The position numbers were made by a program, and so were the translations under genes. From Hydrogenophaga sp. (lineage in GTDB: Bacteria; Pseudomonadota; Gammaproteobacteria; Burkholderiales; Burkholderiaceae_C): DNA of 64,000 nt. The notes beneath the pieces were generated by a model that worked only from the letters and a program-made list of their open reading frames with translations, had not been told where the DNA came from and did not search any database. This document shows positions 49,722 through 58,852 of this stretch, piece after piece; position 1 is the stretch's first letter, and the number at the start of each line of letters is the position of its first letter. Location of the stretch: positions 1 through 64,000 of the forward strand of contig NZ_JAHVAB010000057.1 in assembly GCF_019264445.1 (NCBI RefSeq), in the 5' to 3' direction.

Positions 49722-50441
49722 ATGCTTCGAAATCTGGTCAGCAGAGTTCTGTTTCGTGTGCTTCGCGAGATGGAGCAACTCAATCGCCGTTACTCGCTGC
49801 ACGGTGACCATCCGTTCTTCGAGCCCAGTGACTTTGCCTGGACGCGGCAGTTGGCCTTGCACACCGAGGCCATCCAGAAGGAACTGGATGCGCTTTTGCC
49901 ACAGGTAGAGCGGCTGCCCAATTTCCAGGACATCTCGCCGGACCAGGCCATGTTGACCACCGACGCGGGCTGGAAGACATTTTTCTTCAGGGGCTACGGC
50001 GTCGAATGTGAGGGCAATCGACGAAAGTGCCCCAACACGGCGAAGGCGCTCGAACTCGTGCCCGGCATGAGCACCGCATTCTTCTCGATTCTGGCGCCGG
50101 GCAAGGTGCTGCCGCCGCACAGAGGCCCCTACAACGGCGTGCTGCGCTACCACCTTGGGTTGCGCATCCCCGCGAGCGACGATACCTGCGCCATCCGCGT
50201 CGACAACGAGCAGCGCTCGTGGGGCGAAGGTGAGTCGCTGGTGTTTGATGACACGTACCAGCATGAGGCCTGGAACCGAACCCCGCACTGGCGCATCGTG
50301 TTGTTCGTTGACTTCCTGCGTCCGTTGCCGCTCATTCCCAGGCTGCTCAACAACGCCATGATGGCCATCATTCGCGCAACACCCTTCGTGCGCGTGGCGG
50401 CTCGCAACCAGGCTCGGTGGGAGGCCAGCTTTTACGGTTGA
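49722..50441 (+). CDS. Aspartyl/asparaginyl beta-hydroxylase-like dioxygenase
   Basis: 239 aa. Fe(II)/2-oxoglutarate cupin fold: PPHRGPYNGVLRYHLGL supplies the first iron His and the 2OG-binding Arg, and DDTYQHEAWNRTPHWRIVLFVDF the second His and Arg. Similar to LpxO-type lipid A hydroxylases, but the substrate (lipid or peptide) cannot be told from sequence. A basic N-terminal segment might associate with the membrane. Confidence 0.82.
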   Translation: MLRNLVSRVLFRVLREMEQLNRRYSLHGDHPFFEPSDFAWTRQLALHTEAIQKELDALLPQVERLPNFQDISPDQAMLTTDAGWKTFFFRGYGVECEGNRRKCPNTAKALELVPGMSTAFFSILAPGKVLPPHRGPYNGVLRYHLGLRIPASDDTCAIRVDNEQRSWGEGESLVFDDTYQHEAWNRTPHWRIVLFVDFLRPLPLIPRLLNNAMMAIIRATPFVRVAARNQARWEASFYG

Positions 50442-50691
50442 TCCCGTCCACTGAATGGACGGGGCAGCAAGCGAACGAAGCCGTCTGGGGCGCGGTGCGG
50501 ACTTTTTTGTGGGAAACTCGGGGCTCTTTTGAATCTGCAAGAGCGAGAAAGGCAGTCTGGTTATGACACCGCGAACTATGGAGTGCACTCCCCTGGCCCT
50601 TTGAGGCCCGCAGTTCGCGCCTGCCCGATTTCCTTCTCTCGACCCATCCAAGCGCGGCCCATGCCGCGCTTTTTTGTTTCTGGACTCCCCC
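50442..50691 (+). promoter_or_regulatory. thrS leader with nested hairpins and a terminator
   Basis: GCGAACT (50571-50577) pairs with AGTTCGC (50612-50618), enclosing the palindrome GGAGTGCACTCC (50580-50591) and GGCC-CTTTGA-GGCC. A terminator, AGCGCGGC/GCCGCGCT with loop CCAT and T6 (50651-50676), ends only 16 bp before the thrS ATG. CGCGC at 50616-50620 could pair with GCGCG in the terminator's left arm as an antiterminator. No Thr-rich leader peptide is visible. A weaker GTCTG/CGGAC-T6 hairpin near 50492-50517 may end the upstream gene. Confidence 0.55.
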
Positions 50692-52599
50692 ATGTTGCAC
50701 ATCACGCTTCCCGACGGTTCCCAACGTGAATTCCCCGGCCCGGTCACCGTCGCTGACGTGGCCGCTTCGATCGGCACTGGCCTCGCCAAGGCCGCGCTGG
50801 CCGGCAAGATTGGCGATAAGGTGGTCGACACCAGCTTCCTCATCACGCAAGACAGTCCGCTGTCCATCGTGACCGCCAAAGATGCAGACGGCCTGGAGGT
50901 GATTCGGCACTCGACCGCCCACTTGCTGGCTTATGCCGTGAAAGAGTTGTTCCCGGATGCGCAGGTCACCATCGGGCCTGTCATCGAACACGGGTTCTTC
51001 TACGATTTCTCTTACAAGCGGCCTTTCACTCCGGACGACCTGGCTGCAATCGAAAAGCGCATGACACAGCTGGCTGCGAAGGATGAGCCTGTGGTGCGGC
51101 GGGTGCTTCCACGAGATGAGGCGGTGGCTTATTTCAAGGGGCTGGGTGAGCACTACAAGGCGGAGATCATCGCCAGCATCCCGAGTAACGAGGACGTGTC
51201 CTTGTACCGGGAGGGCGCCTTTGAGGACCTCTGCCGTGGCCCGCACGTGCCCAGCACCGGCAAGCTCAAGCACTTCAAGCTCATGAAGGTGGCTGGCGCC
51301 TACTGGCGCGGTGATCACCGCAATGAGATGTTGCAGCGCATCTACGGCACGGCTTGGGCCACCAAGGAAGAGTTGCAGCAGTACCTCACCATGCTGGAGG
51401 AGGCCGAAAAACGTGACCACCGCAAGCTGGGGCGGGAGCTGGATCTGTTCCACATCGACGAGCATTCACCCGGCACGGTGTTCTGGCACCCCAAGGGCTG
51501 GACGGTGTGGCAAGAGGTGGAGCAGTACATGCGCCGCGTCTACCGGGACAACGGATACCAGGAGGTCAAGGGTCCGCAGATCCTGGATCAGGGGTTGTGG
51601 GAAAAAACCGGCCACTGGGACAAATACCGCGAAAACATGTTCGTTACGGAGTCTGAGAAACGCGACTACGCACTCAAGCCGATGAACTGCCCAGGACACA
51701 TCCTGATCTTCAAGCAAGGCATCAAGAGCTACCGCGACCTGCCGTTGCGCTTCGGCGAATTCGGCCAGTGCCATCGCAACGAGCCCTCCGGCGGCCTGCA
51801 CGGCATCATGCGTGTGCGCGCCTTCACGCAGGATGACGGGCACATCTTCTGCACCGAGGGTCAGATCCAGTCAGAGGTGGTGGCCTTCACCACGCTGCTG
51901 CAGAAGGTCTACAAGGACTTCGGCTTCAACGACATCATCTACAAACTCTCGACACGCCCGGAGAAGCGCATCGGCACCGAAGAGAGCTGGGACCGCGCAG
52001 AGAATGCGCTGGCGGAGGGTCTGCGAGCTTCGGGCTGCGATTTCGAATACCTGCCGGGCGAGGGAGCGTTTTATGGTCCGAAGATCGAATACACCCTCAA
52101 GGATGCGCTGGGCCGCCCTTGGCAGTGCGGCACAATCCAGGTCGATCCAAACCTGCCTGAGCGTCTGGGCGCCGAATACGTGGGTGAAGATGGCTCGCGC
52201 CACACGCCCATCGTGCTGCACCGCGCGATTGTGGGCAGCCTCGAGCGCTTCATTGGCATCCTGATCGAGCAGCACGCTGGAGCCCTCCCGACTTGGCTGG
52301 CGCCGGTGCAGGTCGCTGTGCTCAACATTACCGATGCCCAGGCAGATTACTGTCGTGAAATCGCGAAATCTCTGCAGAATCAAGGGCTTAGGGTCACGAC
52401 CGATCTGCGTAACGAGAAAATAACGTATAAAATACGGGAGCACGCGTTGCAAAAGCTGCCCTTTATCGTTGTCGTGGGCGACAAAGAAAAAGAAGCTGGT
52501 GCCGTGGCTGTGCGGGCGCGAGGTAACAAAGACCTCGGTGTCATGCCGCTGGAAGCCTTTTCCAAACTTATTGCGGCAGACGTTTCATCCAAAGTTTGA
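50692..52599 (+). CDS. thrS: Threonyl-tRNA synthetase
   Basis: 635 aa, normal length. TGS domain (1-60), editing domain ([19 protein letters not shown]... and [13 protein letters not shown]), class II catalytic core ([43 protein letters not shown]) and a C-terminal anticodon domain. First gene of the thrS-infC-rpmI-rplT-pheST-ihfA block. It has no clear ribosome site; a terminator hairpin lies directly upstream. Two ATA codons in an AT-rich patch (52411-52440) are unusual for this gene. Confidence 0.97.
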   Translation: MLHITLPDGSQREFPGPVTVADVAASIGTGLAKAALAGKIGDKVVDTSFLITQDSPLSIVTAKDADGLEVIRHSTAHLLAYAVKELFPDAQVTIGPVIEHGFFYDFSYKRPFTPDDLAAIEKRMTQLAAKDEPVVRRVLPRDEAVAYFKGLGEHYKAEIIASIPSNEDVSLYREGAFEDLCRGPHVPSTGKLKHFKLMKVAGAYWRGDHRNEMLQRIYGTAWATKEELQQYLTMLEEAEKRDHRKLGRELDLFHIDEHSPGTVFWHPKGWTVWQEVEQYMRRVYRDNGYQEVKGPQILDQGLWEKTGHWDKYRENMFVTESEKRDYALKPMNCPGHILIFKQGIKSYRDLPLRFGEFGQCHRNEPSGGLHGIMRVRAFTQDDGHIFCTEGQIQSEVVAFTTLLQKVYKDFGFNDIIYKLSTRPEKRIGTEESWDRAENALAEGLRASGCDFEYLPGEGAFYGPKIEYTLKDALGRPWQCGTIQVDPNLPERLGAEYVGEDGSRHTPIVLHRAIVGSLERFIGILIEQHAGALPTWLAPVQVAVLNITDAQADYCREIAKSLQNQGLRVTTDLRNEKITYKIREHALQKLPFIVVVGDKEKEAGAVAVRARGNKDLGVMPLEAFSKLIAADVSSKV

Positions 52600-52706
52600 T
52601 GTCAAACATCCCGGGTGATGCTCATGCGGCTGGGAATCCCTGCGGGTGCGCTTGAGGCTGTTTGGCCTCTGATTCGTATCACCTAGCCCACGCAAAGGAA
52701 CTCACC

Positions 52707-53318
52707 ATAGCTACCAACTTTCGCGACCGCCGCCAACGTGAAGAGCGCGCACACAGACTGAATCGGGAAATCATGGCCCCGGAGGTCCGTCTCAACGGGC
52801 CCGAGAACGAGCCGCTTGGTATCGTCAGTCTGCAAGAAGCGCTGCGAATGGCAGGGGAACTGGATGTGGATCTGGTCGAGATTGCGGCCACTGCCGTGCC
52901 TCCCGTGTGTCGCTTGATGGACTATGGCAAGTTCAAGTACCAGGAGCAGAAGAAGGCTGCGGAAGCCAAAGCCAAGCAGACGGTGATCGAGATCAAGGAA
53001 ATCAAATTCCGGCCCGGTACCGATGATGGCGACTACAACATCAAGATGCGCAACATCCGGCGTTTTCTTGACGATGGTGACAAGTGCAAGATCACGCTGC
53101 GTTTCCGCGGTCGTGAAATCACCCACCAGGATCTCGGGCTGGCCCTGCTCAACCGCATTCGCGATGAGCTGGCCGATTCGATCATCGTGGAGCAGTTTCC
53201 GAAGTTGGAGGGGCGTCAGATGATCATGATGATCGCGCCCGGGCGCAAGAAAACCGGTGGCGGTGCATCGAAGCCCGCCGAGGCAGCAGCGCCAGCGGCG
53301 GGGCAGTCGACAGCCTGA
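52707..53318 (+). CDS. infC: Translation initiation factor IF-3 (AUA start)
   Basis: 203 aa. N- and C-domain signatures: [46 protein letters not shown] and [19 protein letters not shown]. There is no ATG, GTG or TTG at the expected start; the codon is ATA at 52707 with AAAGGAA 7 bp upstream, followed directly by [18 protein letters not shown], the normal N-terminus. IF-3 rejects non-standard starts, so an AUA start gives negative autoregulation, as the AUU start does in E. coli. Confidence 0.92.
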   Translation: MATNFRDRRQREERAHRLNREIMAPEVRLNGPENEPLGIVSLQEALRMAGELDVDLVEIAATAVPPVCRLMDYGKFKYQEQKKAAEAKAKQTVIEIKEIKFRPGTDDGDYNIKMRNIRRFLDDGDKCKITLRFRGREITHQDLGLALLNRIRDELADSIIVEQFPKLEGRQMIMMIAPGRKKTGGGASKPAEAAAPAAGQSTA

Positions 53319-53503
53319 GGGTTGTCGTAGACAAGAGCAGCATTGGAAGGGCAGGGTAGTCTCCTGTCCTTTCAAGGCGTTGGCTGAAGAGCCAGACGCC
53401 GAAGCGAAAGGCCGAAAGGCCTTTCATAAAAGTGGCTCGGGGCCAACAAGTCTGCGGAAGGTTCGCAGCGCCTCACGAGCACAAATGAAAAAGGAGCATG
53501 AAG
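53319..53503 (+). promoter_or_regulatory. Structured rpmI-rplT leader
   Basis: Three consecutive hairpins: AAGGGCAGG/CCTGTCCTT (about 53347-53372), GGCGTTGGCT/AGCCAGACGCC with a GAAG loop (53376-53400), and GAAAGGCC/GGCCTTTC with a GAAA tetraloop (53406-53425). None has a T-run, so they are not terminators. The position, between infC and rpmI, is where L20 autoregulatory elements occur in other bacteria; that role is inferred. Confidence 0.55.
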
Positions 53504-53707
53504 ATGCCCAAAATGAAGACCAAGAGCAGCGCGAAGAAGCGATTCCGCGTGCGTCCGGGTGGCACCGTCAAGCGCGGTCAAGCCTTCAAACGTCACATCC
53601 TGACCAAGAAGACCACCAAGAACAAGCGCCATCTGCGTGGTGCAGTGACTGTTCATGAGACCAATATGGGTCACATGGCACAGATGCTGCCCGGCCAGGG
53701 CATTTGA
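53504..53707 (+). CDS. rpmI: 50S ribosomal protein L35
   Basis: 67 aa, very basic. [14 protein letters not shown] is the family N-terminus and the [14 protein letters not shown] core is present. AAGGAG lies 8 bp before the ATG at 53504; an ATG 6 bp earlier is too close to it. Confidence 0.97.
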   Translation: MPKMKTKSSAKKRFRVRPGGTVKRGQAFKRHILTKKTTKNKRHLRGAVTVHETNMGHMAQMLPGQGI

Positions 53708-53731
53708 TCAACGACGAACAAGGAGTCACAC

Positions 53732-54091
53732 ATGCCTCGCGTCAAACGTGGTGTAACGGCACGCGCCCGTCACAAAAAAGTTCTCGCCCTTGCCAAAGGT
53801 TTCCGCGGTCGCCGCGGTAACGTCTTCCGCATCGCCAAACAGGCGGTGATGAAGGCCGGTCAATACGCCTACCGTGACCGCCGCACCAAGAAGCGCGTTT
53901 TCCGTCAGCTGTGGATCGCGCGTATCAACGCCGGTGCACGCGCTTGCGGCTTGACGTACAGCCAGTTCACCAATGGCCTGAAGAAGGCCCAGATCGAAAT
54001 CGACCGCAAAGTGTTGGCCGATCTGGCCGTGAACGACCCTGCTGCTTTCGGCAGCATCGTGGAGCAAGTCAAAGCCAAGCTGGCCGCTTGA
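53732..54091 (+). CDS. rplT: 50S ribosomal protein L20
   Basis: 119 aa. [51 protein letters not shown] is the L20 N-terminal extension and globular start. Needed early in 50S assembly and often the repressor of its own operon. AAGGAG precedes it; 24 bp after rpmI. Confidence 0.97.
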   Translation: MPRVKRGVTARARHKKVLALAKGFRGRRGNVFRIAKQAVMKAGQYAYRDRRTKKRVFRQLWIARINAGARACGLTYSQFTNGLKKAQIEIDRKVLADLAVNDPAAFGSIVEQVKAKLAA

Positions 54092-54104
54092 TTCACGGCA
54101 GGGG

Positions 54105-54188
54105 CACGCCGCGCTCGCGCGGCGTGTTCCGTCGCTCAAAGGGGTTGAGGCTTGAGGGATTCCCTCGCAGGCTTCAACCCCTTTTTTT
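54105..54188 (+). terminator. Terminator(s) between rplT and pheS
   Basis: A first hairpin CACGCCGCGC/GCGGCGTG lacks a T-run. The second pairs GGGGTTGA (54141-54148) with TCAACCCC (54174-54181) through a long loop and is followed by T7 (54182-54188). It ends 25 bp before the pheS ATG. No Phe-rich leader ORF like pheM is visible. Confidence 0.8.
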
Positions 54189-54213
54189 ATTTCCCAACGA
54201 TTCAAGCACACAC

Positions 54214-55266
54214 ATGAACGAGTTGGACGCATTGGTCGAGAGTGCCCGCGCGCAGTTTGCCCAGGCCGCCACGCCGGCGGATCTCGAAAACGCCAAGGCC
54301 CTGTTTTTGGGCAAGGCGGGACGCATTACGGAGCTCATGAAGAGCTTGGGCGCGCTTCCTGTGGATGAAAAGAAGGCGCGCGGCGCGGCCATCAATCAGG
54401 CCAAGCAGGCGGTTGAGGCGGCGCTGACCGACCGACGCCAGGCCCTGGCCGATGCGGAACTGCAGGCGCAACTTCGAGCAGAAGCGCTCGATGTGACGCT
54501 TTCGGGGCGCCAGCGGGGTCACGGTGGGTTGCACCCCGTGAGTCTCACGCTGGAGCGGATTGAGTCCATCTTCGGTTCCATGGGTTTTGAGGTCGCGGAT
54601 GGCCCTGAAATCGAATCTGACTGGTTCAACTTCACCGCACTCAACACGCCTGAGGATCATCCTGCGCGTTCGATGCACGACACCTTTTATGTGGAGGGCG
54701 GTAGCGACAAGGCTCCCAACCTTTTGCGTACCCATACGAGCCCCATGCAGATCCGCCACGCGGTGCAGCATGTGAAGCGTCACCGTTCGATGATCGATGC
54801 AGGCTTGCAGATGCCTGAAATCAGGGTCATTGCGCCCGGCCGGACGTACCGCGTGGACAGCGATGCAACGCACTCGCCAATGTTCCATCAGTGTGAAGGG
54901 CTCTGGGTCGGTGAGAACGTCAGCTTCAAGGACTTGAAGTACGTCTTCACCGATTTCTGCCGCACCTTCTTTGAGTCGGACGATCTCGTACTTCGCTTCC
55001 GCCCGAGCTTCTTTCCCTTTACCGAGCCCAGTGCCGAAATCGATATTCAGTTCCAGCAGGGTCCTCTGGCCGGGCGCTGGCTGGAGGTCGCAGGCTCGGG
55101 GCAGGTGCATCCAAACGTCGTTCGCAACATGGGGCTGGATCCAGAGCGCTACATCGGGTTTGCGTTCGGCATGGGCCCAGATCGGCTGACCATGCTGCGC
55201 TATGGCGTCAACGACCTGCGCCTCTTTTTCGACGGTGACGTCCGTTTTCTTGCTCAGTTCCGCTGA
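54214..55266 (+). CDS. pheS: Phenylalanyl-tRNA synthetase alpha subunit
   Basis: 350 aa. N-terminal coiled coil (residues 1-85), then the class II core with [57 protein letters not shown] and [16 protein letters not shown]. No good ribosome site precedes the ATG. It forms a 2+2 enzyme with PheT. Confidence 0.96.
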   Translation: MNELDALVESARAQFAQAATPADLENAKALFLGKAGRITELMKSLGALPVDEKKARGAAINQAKQAVEAALTDRRQALADAELQAQLRAEALDVTLSGRQRGHGGLHPVSLTLERIESIFGSMGFEVADGPEIESDWFNFTALNTPEDHPARSMHDTFYVEGGSDKAPNLLRTHTSPMQIRHAVQHVKRHRSMIDAGLQMPEIRVIAPGRTYRVDSDATHSPMFHQCEGLWVGENVSFKDLKYVFTDFCRTFFESDDLVLRFRPSFFPFTEPSAEIDIQFQQGPLAGRWLEVAGSGQVHPNVVRNMGLDPERYIGFAFGMGPDRLTMLRYGVNDLRLFFDGDVRFLAQFR

Positions 55267-55275
55267 GGCCACGAC

Positions 55276-57711
55276 ATGCAATTTCCAGAATCCTGGCTCC
55301 GCACTTTTTGCAACCCTCCACTGACCAGTCAGCAGCTGGCCGACACGCTCACCATGGCGGGTCTGGAGGTTGAAGAGCTGCAACCTGTAGCCCCGCCTTT
55401 TACCAGTGTGGTGGTGGGCGAGATCAAGGAAGCAGTTCAGCACCCCAACGCCGATCGCCTTCGGGTGTGTCAGGTGGATGTGGGCCTGGACAGCTTGCTG
55501 AGTATTGTTTGCGGTGCGCCCAATGCGCGCGTGGGTATTAAGGTGCCCTGCGCGCTGGTGGGGGCGAAGCTTCCACCCGGCGAAGATGGCAAGCCCTTTG
55601 AGATCAAGCTCGGCAAACTGCGTGGTGTGGAAAGCCAGGGCATGTTGTGCTCCGCGCGTGAGCTCAAGTTGTCTGATGAACACAGCGGCTTGCTCGAACT
55701 GCAGGCCGATGCGCCTGTGGGTCGAAATGTGCGTGATGTCCTCGCGTTGGATGACATGCTGTTCACGCTGAAGCTAACGCCCAACCTGGCGCATTGCCTG
55801 AGTGTGTATGGCATTGCACGCGAGGTGGCCGCGCTGACGGGCGCACCTCTGGTGGAGCCTGAAGCTCCCAGCGTTCAGGTGGCCTTGCAGGAGCGTTTAC
55901 CCGTCCGGGTTGAAGCGCCAGATCTTTGCGGTCGATTCACCGGTCGCGTTGTGCGCGGTGTGAACACGCGAGCTGTTACGCCAGCATGGATGGTGGAGCG
56001 CTTGTCGCGCTGTGGCCAGCGGAGCGTGTCGGCTCTGGTCGACATCTCCAACTACGTCATGTTCGAACTGGGGCGCCCTTCGCACATCTTCGATCTGGAC
56101 AAGATTCAAGGTGGCTTGCAGGTTCGCTGGGGGCGTGAAGGTGAGTCGCTCAAGCTGCTCAATGGCAACACCGTCGCGCTGGATGCGGAGGTGGGTGTGA
56201 TCGTTGATGACGCCCGCGTTGAGTCGCTGGCCGGCATCATGGGCGGCGATGCAACCGCCGTTTCTGACGATACCCAGAATATTTACATTGAAGCCGCGTT
56301 CTGGTGGCCGAAAGCCATCGCGGGGCGCTCACGCCGTTTCAATTTCTCCACCGATGCAGGGCACCGTTTTGAGCGGGGTGTCGATCCGTCCACGACCGGT
56401 GAGCACGTGGACCGAATCACCCAGCTGGTGCTGGAGATCTGTGGTGGCCAGGCCGCAGAGCTGGACGATCACATCGTCAAGCTGCCAGAGGTCAAACCAG
56501 TGAGCTTGCGTGTCGCACGCGCCGCCAAGGTCATCGGGATGCCACTTGAGCAGTCACGGTGCGCCAGTGCACTGCGTCGGCTGGGGTTGTCGGTCGAAGA
56601 GGGCGAGGGTGTCCTCACCGTCGTGCCGCCCACTTACCGCTTCGATTTGCAGATCGAGGAGGATCTGATCGAAGAGGTGGCACGGGTGATCGGCTACGAA
56701 CAGTTGCCCGATTCGCCGCCAAACGCCCCCATCACGGCCAAGCTGCGCAAGGAGTCTTCGCGCAGCTCCTTTGCGGTGCGTCGCCTTCTGGCGCAGATGG
56801 GCTACCAAGAAACCATCAACTTCAGTTTCGTGGAGGAGCGCTGGGAGCGGGAACTCGCCGCAAACGCAGATCCGATTCGTTTGCTCAATCCCATATCGAG
56901 TCAGATGAGCGTGATGCGTTCTTCGCTGTTGGGCAGCTTGCTGGCAGCGCTCAAGTTCAACCTCGACCGGCGGGCTGATCGAGTGCGCCTGTTTGAGGTG
57001 GGGCGCGTCTTTTTCAAGGACCCGGCAGTTGTTGACAGCGACACCACTGTGGCAGGCTTTCGGCAGCCGATGCGCGTCGCAGGAATGGCTTACGGTGCCG
57101 TGGATTTGTTGCAATGGGGTGTGGCAGACCGCGCGTCAGACTTCTTTGACGTCAAAGGGGATGTGCAATCCCTTCTGGCCCCTCTGCAGCCCGAGTTTCG
57201 GGTCGGCGAACATGCCGCGATGCACCCGGGCCGCTGCGCCGGCGTCTGGGTCGAAGAGCGATGCATCGGTTATGTGGGGGAGCTCCATCCCCGCTGGCGG
57301 CAAGCCTATGACTTGCAGCAGGCACCTGTGATGTTTGAGCTTGAGCTCGACGCCGTGTTGGCGCGCACGGTTCCCGTCTACCAAGCCGTCAGCCGCCATC
57401 AAGCGGTGGAGCGTGACTTGGCGATTGTGGTCAAGGAAGCGGTGACGCATGACGCTGTTGTGCAAGCCATTCGTGCCGTTGCCAGCCCATGGTTGAAGGA
57501 TGTTGTGCTTTTTGATGTGTACCGGCCAAAGAAGCAGACGCTGCCCAGCGACGCGCCGTCCGGGGCATGGATGGCAGACGAAAAGAGCCTTGCCGTGCGG
57601 CTCGTGCTCAACCGGGACGGCGCTACACTGACCGACGAAGAGATTGACACGACTGTGAATGCCATTGTCGAGTCGGTCGCCGTGCGTGTCGCGGGCAGAT
57701 TGCGTGGCTGA
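55276..57711 (+). CDS. pheT: Phenylalanyl-tRNA synthetase beta subunit
   Basis: 811 aa. tRNA-binding EMAP-like domain (about 40-150, VVVGEIKEAVQHPNADRLRVCQVD), B3/B4 editing domain, B5, catalytic-like core, and C-terminal FDX-ACB anticodon domain (from about 715). It starts 9 bp after pheS and overlaps no gene; ihfA begins 10 bp after its stop. Confidence 0.96.
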   Translation: MQFPESWLRTFCNPPLTSQQLADTLTMAGLEVEELQPVAPPFTSVVVGEIKEAVQHPNADRLRVCQVDVGLDSLLSIVCGAPNARVGIKVPCALVGAKLPPGEDGKPFEIKLGKLRGVESQGMLCSARELKLSDEHSGLLELQADAPVGRNVRDVLALDDMLFTLKLTPNLAHCLSVYGIAREVAALTGAPLVEPEAPSVQVALQERLPVRVEAPDLCGRFTGRVVRGVNTRAVTPAWMVERLSRCGQRSVSALVDISNYVMFELGRPSHIFDLDKIQGGLQVRWGREGESLKLLNGNTVALDAEVGVIVDDARVESLAGIMGGDATAVSDDTQNIYIEAAFWWPKAIAGRSRRFNFSTDAGHRFERGVDPSTTGEHVDRITQLVLEICGGQAAELDDHIVKLPEVKPVSLRVARAAKVIGMPLEQSRCASALRRLGLSVEEGEGVLTVVPPTYRFDLQIEEDLIEEVARVIGYEQLPDSPPNAPITAKLRKESSRSSFAVRRLLAQMGYQETINFSFVEERWERELAANADPIRLLNPISSQMSVMRSSLLGSLLAALKFNLDRRADRVRLFEVGRVFFKDPAVVDSDTTVAGFRQPMRVAGMAYGAVDLLQWGVADRASDFFDVKGDVQSLLAPLQPEFRVGEHAAMHPGRCAGVWVEERCIGYVGELHPRWRQAYDLQQAPVMFELELDAVLARTVPVYQAVSRHQAVERDLAIVVKEAVTHDAVVQAIRAVASPWLKDVVLFDVYRPKKQTLPSDAPSGAWMADEKSLAVRLVLNRDGATLTDEEIDTTVNAIVESVAVRVAGRLRG

Positions 57712-57721
57712 GGCGAACAAG

Positions 57722-58063
57722 ATGGAGAACTCGCGAATGGAACTCGCTGTGGAAAGCCTTGAAACACCGGCCCTGACCAAGGCGCAACTCGCGGAGCTCT
57801 TGTTTGACCAGATCGGTCTGAACAAGCGAGAGTCCAAAGACATGATCGATGCCTTCTTCGATCTGATCACCGACAGTCTGGTGAATGGGACCGACGTGAA
57901 GATCTCGGGATTCGGTAACTTTCAGATCCGCACGAAAGCACCCAGGCCTGGTCGTAACCCGCGCACAGGCGAACCGGTTGCCATCGAGGCGCGCCGCGTG
58001 GTGACCTTCCACGCCAGTCCCAAACTCAAAGAACAGGTTCAGACGGCGGTCATCGGCGCGTAA
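57722..58063 (+). CDS. ihfA: Integration host factor alpha subunit
   Basis: 113 aa from ATG 57722 (TGAGG 8 bp upstream); ATG 57737 with GGAG 9 bp upstream would give 108 aa. The DNA-bending fold is clear: LTKAQLAELLFDQIGLNKRESKDMIDAFFDLI, and the beta-arm GFGNFQIRTKAPRPGRNPRTGE. It works with IhfB in recombination, sigma-54 transcription and replication. Confidence 0.95.
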   Translation: MENSRMELAVESLETPALTKAQLAELLFDQIGLNKRESKDMIDAFFDLITDSLVNGTDVKISGFGNFQIRTKAPRPGRNPRTGEPVAIEARRVVTFHASPKLKEQVQTAVIGA

Positions 58064-58151
58064 TGGCGCTCGGGACGACCACGTCTGGATCGTGCTTGCC
58101 TCTGCTTCGCGCCAGGGCGGGCCAGGCTTGCGTGGCCGCCCACTGGGGCGG

Positions 58152-58179
58152 TTGCAACATTTCACACAGAAATGTTCAA
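58152..58179. promoter_or_regulatory. Inverted repeat upstream of the MerR gene
   Basis: AACATTTC and GAAATGTT, perfect 8-bp arms with spacer ACACA, extended outward by TTG and CAA. It lies about 70 bp before the MerR-type start and looks like an operator, possibly for autoregulation. Confidence 0.5.
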
Positions 58180-58245
58180 TCCGCCGTGCATGCGGACGTG
58201 AGTTAGAGTAGATTTCAAGGTTCGGTCTATACCGCCTTGATTTTC

Positions 58246-58695
58246 ATGGAAAAAACGCTCCCGCCCATTCCGGCCAAACGCTATTTCACCATCGGTGAAG
58301 TGGGCGAGCTGTGCGGTGTCAAACCGCATGTGCTGCGGTACTGGGAGCAGGAGTTCACGCAGCTCCGACCGATGAAGCGGCGCGGGAATCGCCGCTACTA
58401 CCAGCACCATGAAGTGCTCATGATCCGCCGAATTCGAGAGCTCTTGTACGACCAGGGGTTCACGATCAGTGGTGCTCGCAACAAGCTCCAGGAGTTGGTG
58501 CAGGCCGAGCGGGACAAGCGGCGCACTGAGGAGGACGAGGCGATAGACGTGATCGATCTCGACGAAGTCGTCCACGGCGAGGTGGTCATTCCCTTCATTG
58601 AGGCCGACTACAGCGTGCAGGAGTCCGGCGGGCTGTTGCACGACGTGCGCCGCGAGTTGCTCGAAATTCGCGAGCTTCTTCGCCACCCGGTCTGA
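58246..58695 (+). CDS. MerR-family transcriptional regulator
   Basis: 149 aa. N-terminal MerR HTH: RYFTIGEVGELCGVKPHVLRYWEQEFTQLRPMKRRGNRRYY, then a helix (QGFTISGARNKLQELVQAERDKRR). It belongs to the group that follows ihfA in many proteobacteria; no effector cysteines are seen. Start at ATG 58246; a TTG 9 bp earlier is possible. Confidence 0.92.
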   Translation: MEKTLPPIPAKRYFTIGEVGELCGVKPHVLRYWEQEFTQLRPMKRRGNRRYYQHHEVLMIRRIRELLYDQGFTISGARNKLQELVQAERDKRRTEEDEAIDVIDLDEVVHGEVVIPFIEADYSVQESGGLLHDVRRELLEIRELLRHPV

Positions 58696-58714
58696 TTTGC
58701 GCCTGTTCGGGCGC

Positions 58715-58720
58715 TATAAT
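58715..58720 (+). promoter_or_regulatory. -10 box of the tRNA-Pro gene
   Basis: Perfect TATAAT ending 11 bp before the mature tRNA 5' end. The -35 is not clear. Confidence 0.7.
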
Positions 58721-58731
58721 CTGAGGCTTGT

Positions 58732-58808
58732 CGGCGTGTAGCGCAGCCTGGTAGCGCACTTGCATGGGGTGCAAGGGGTCGCGAGTTCGAATCCCGCCAC
58801 GCCGACCA
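58732..58808 (+). tRNA. tRNA-Pro(GGG)
   Basis: Acceptor CGGCGTG pairs with CACGCCG, then ACCA encoded at the end. The anticodon stem CTTGC/GCAAG holds loop ATGGGGT with anticodon GGG at 58766-58768; the T arm is GCGAG/CTCGC-type around TTCGAAT. It is the last core gene before the right-hand mobile region, so its 3' end is the likely integration target. Confidence 0.97.
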
Positions 58809-58817
58809 ATAAAATCA

Positions 58818-58852
58818 ACGGGTTAGCTCAGAAATGAGCTAACCCGTTTTTC
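58818..58852 (+). terminator. Terminator after tRNA-Pro
   Basis: ACGGGTTAGCTCA and TGAGCTAACCCGT, 13-bp perfect arms with a GAAA loop, followed by TTTTC. Confidence 0.92.
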
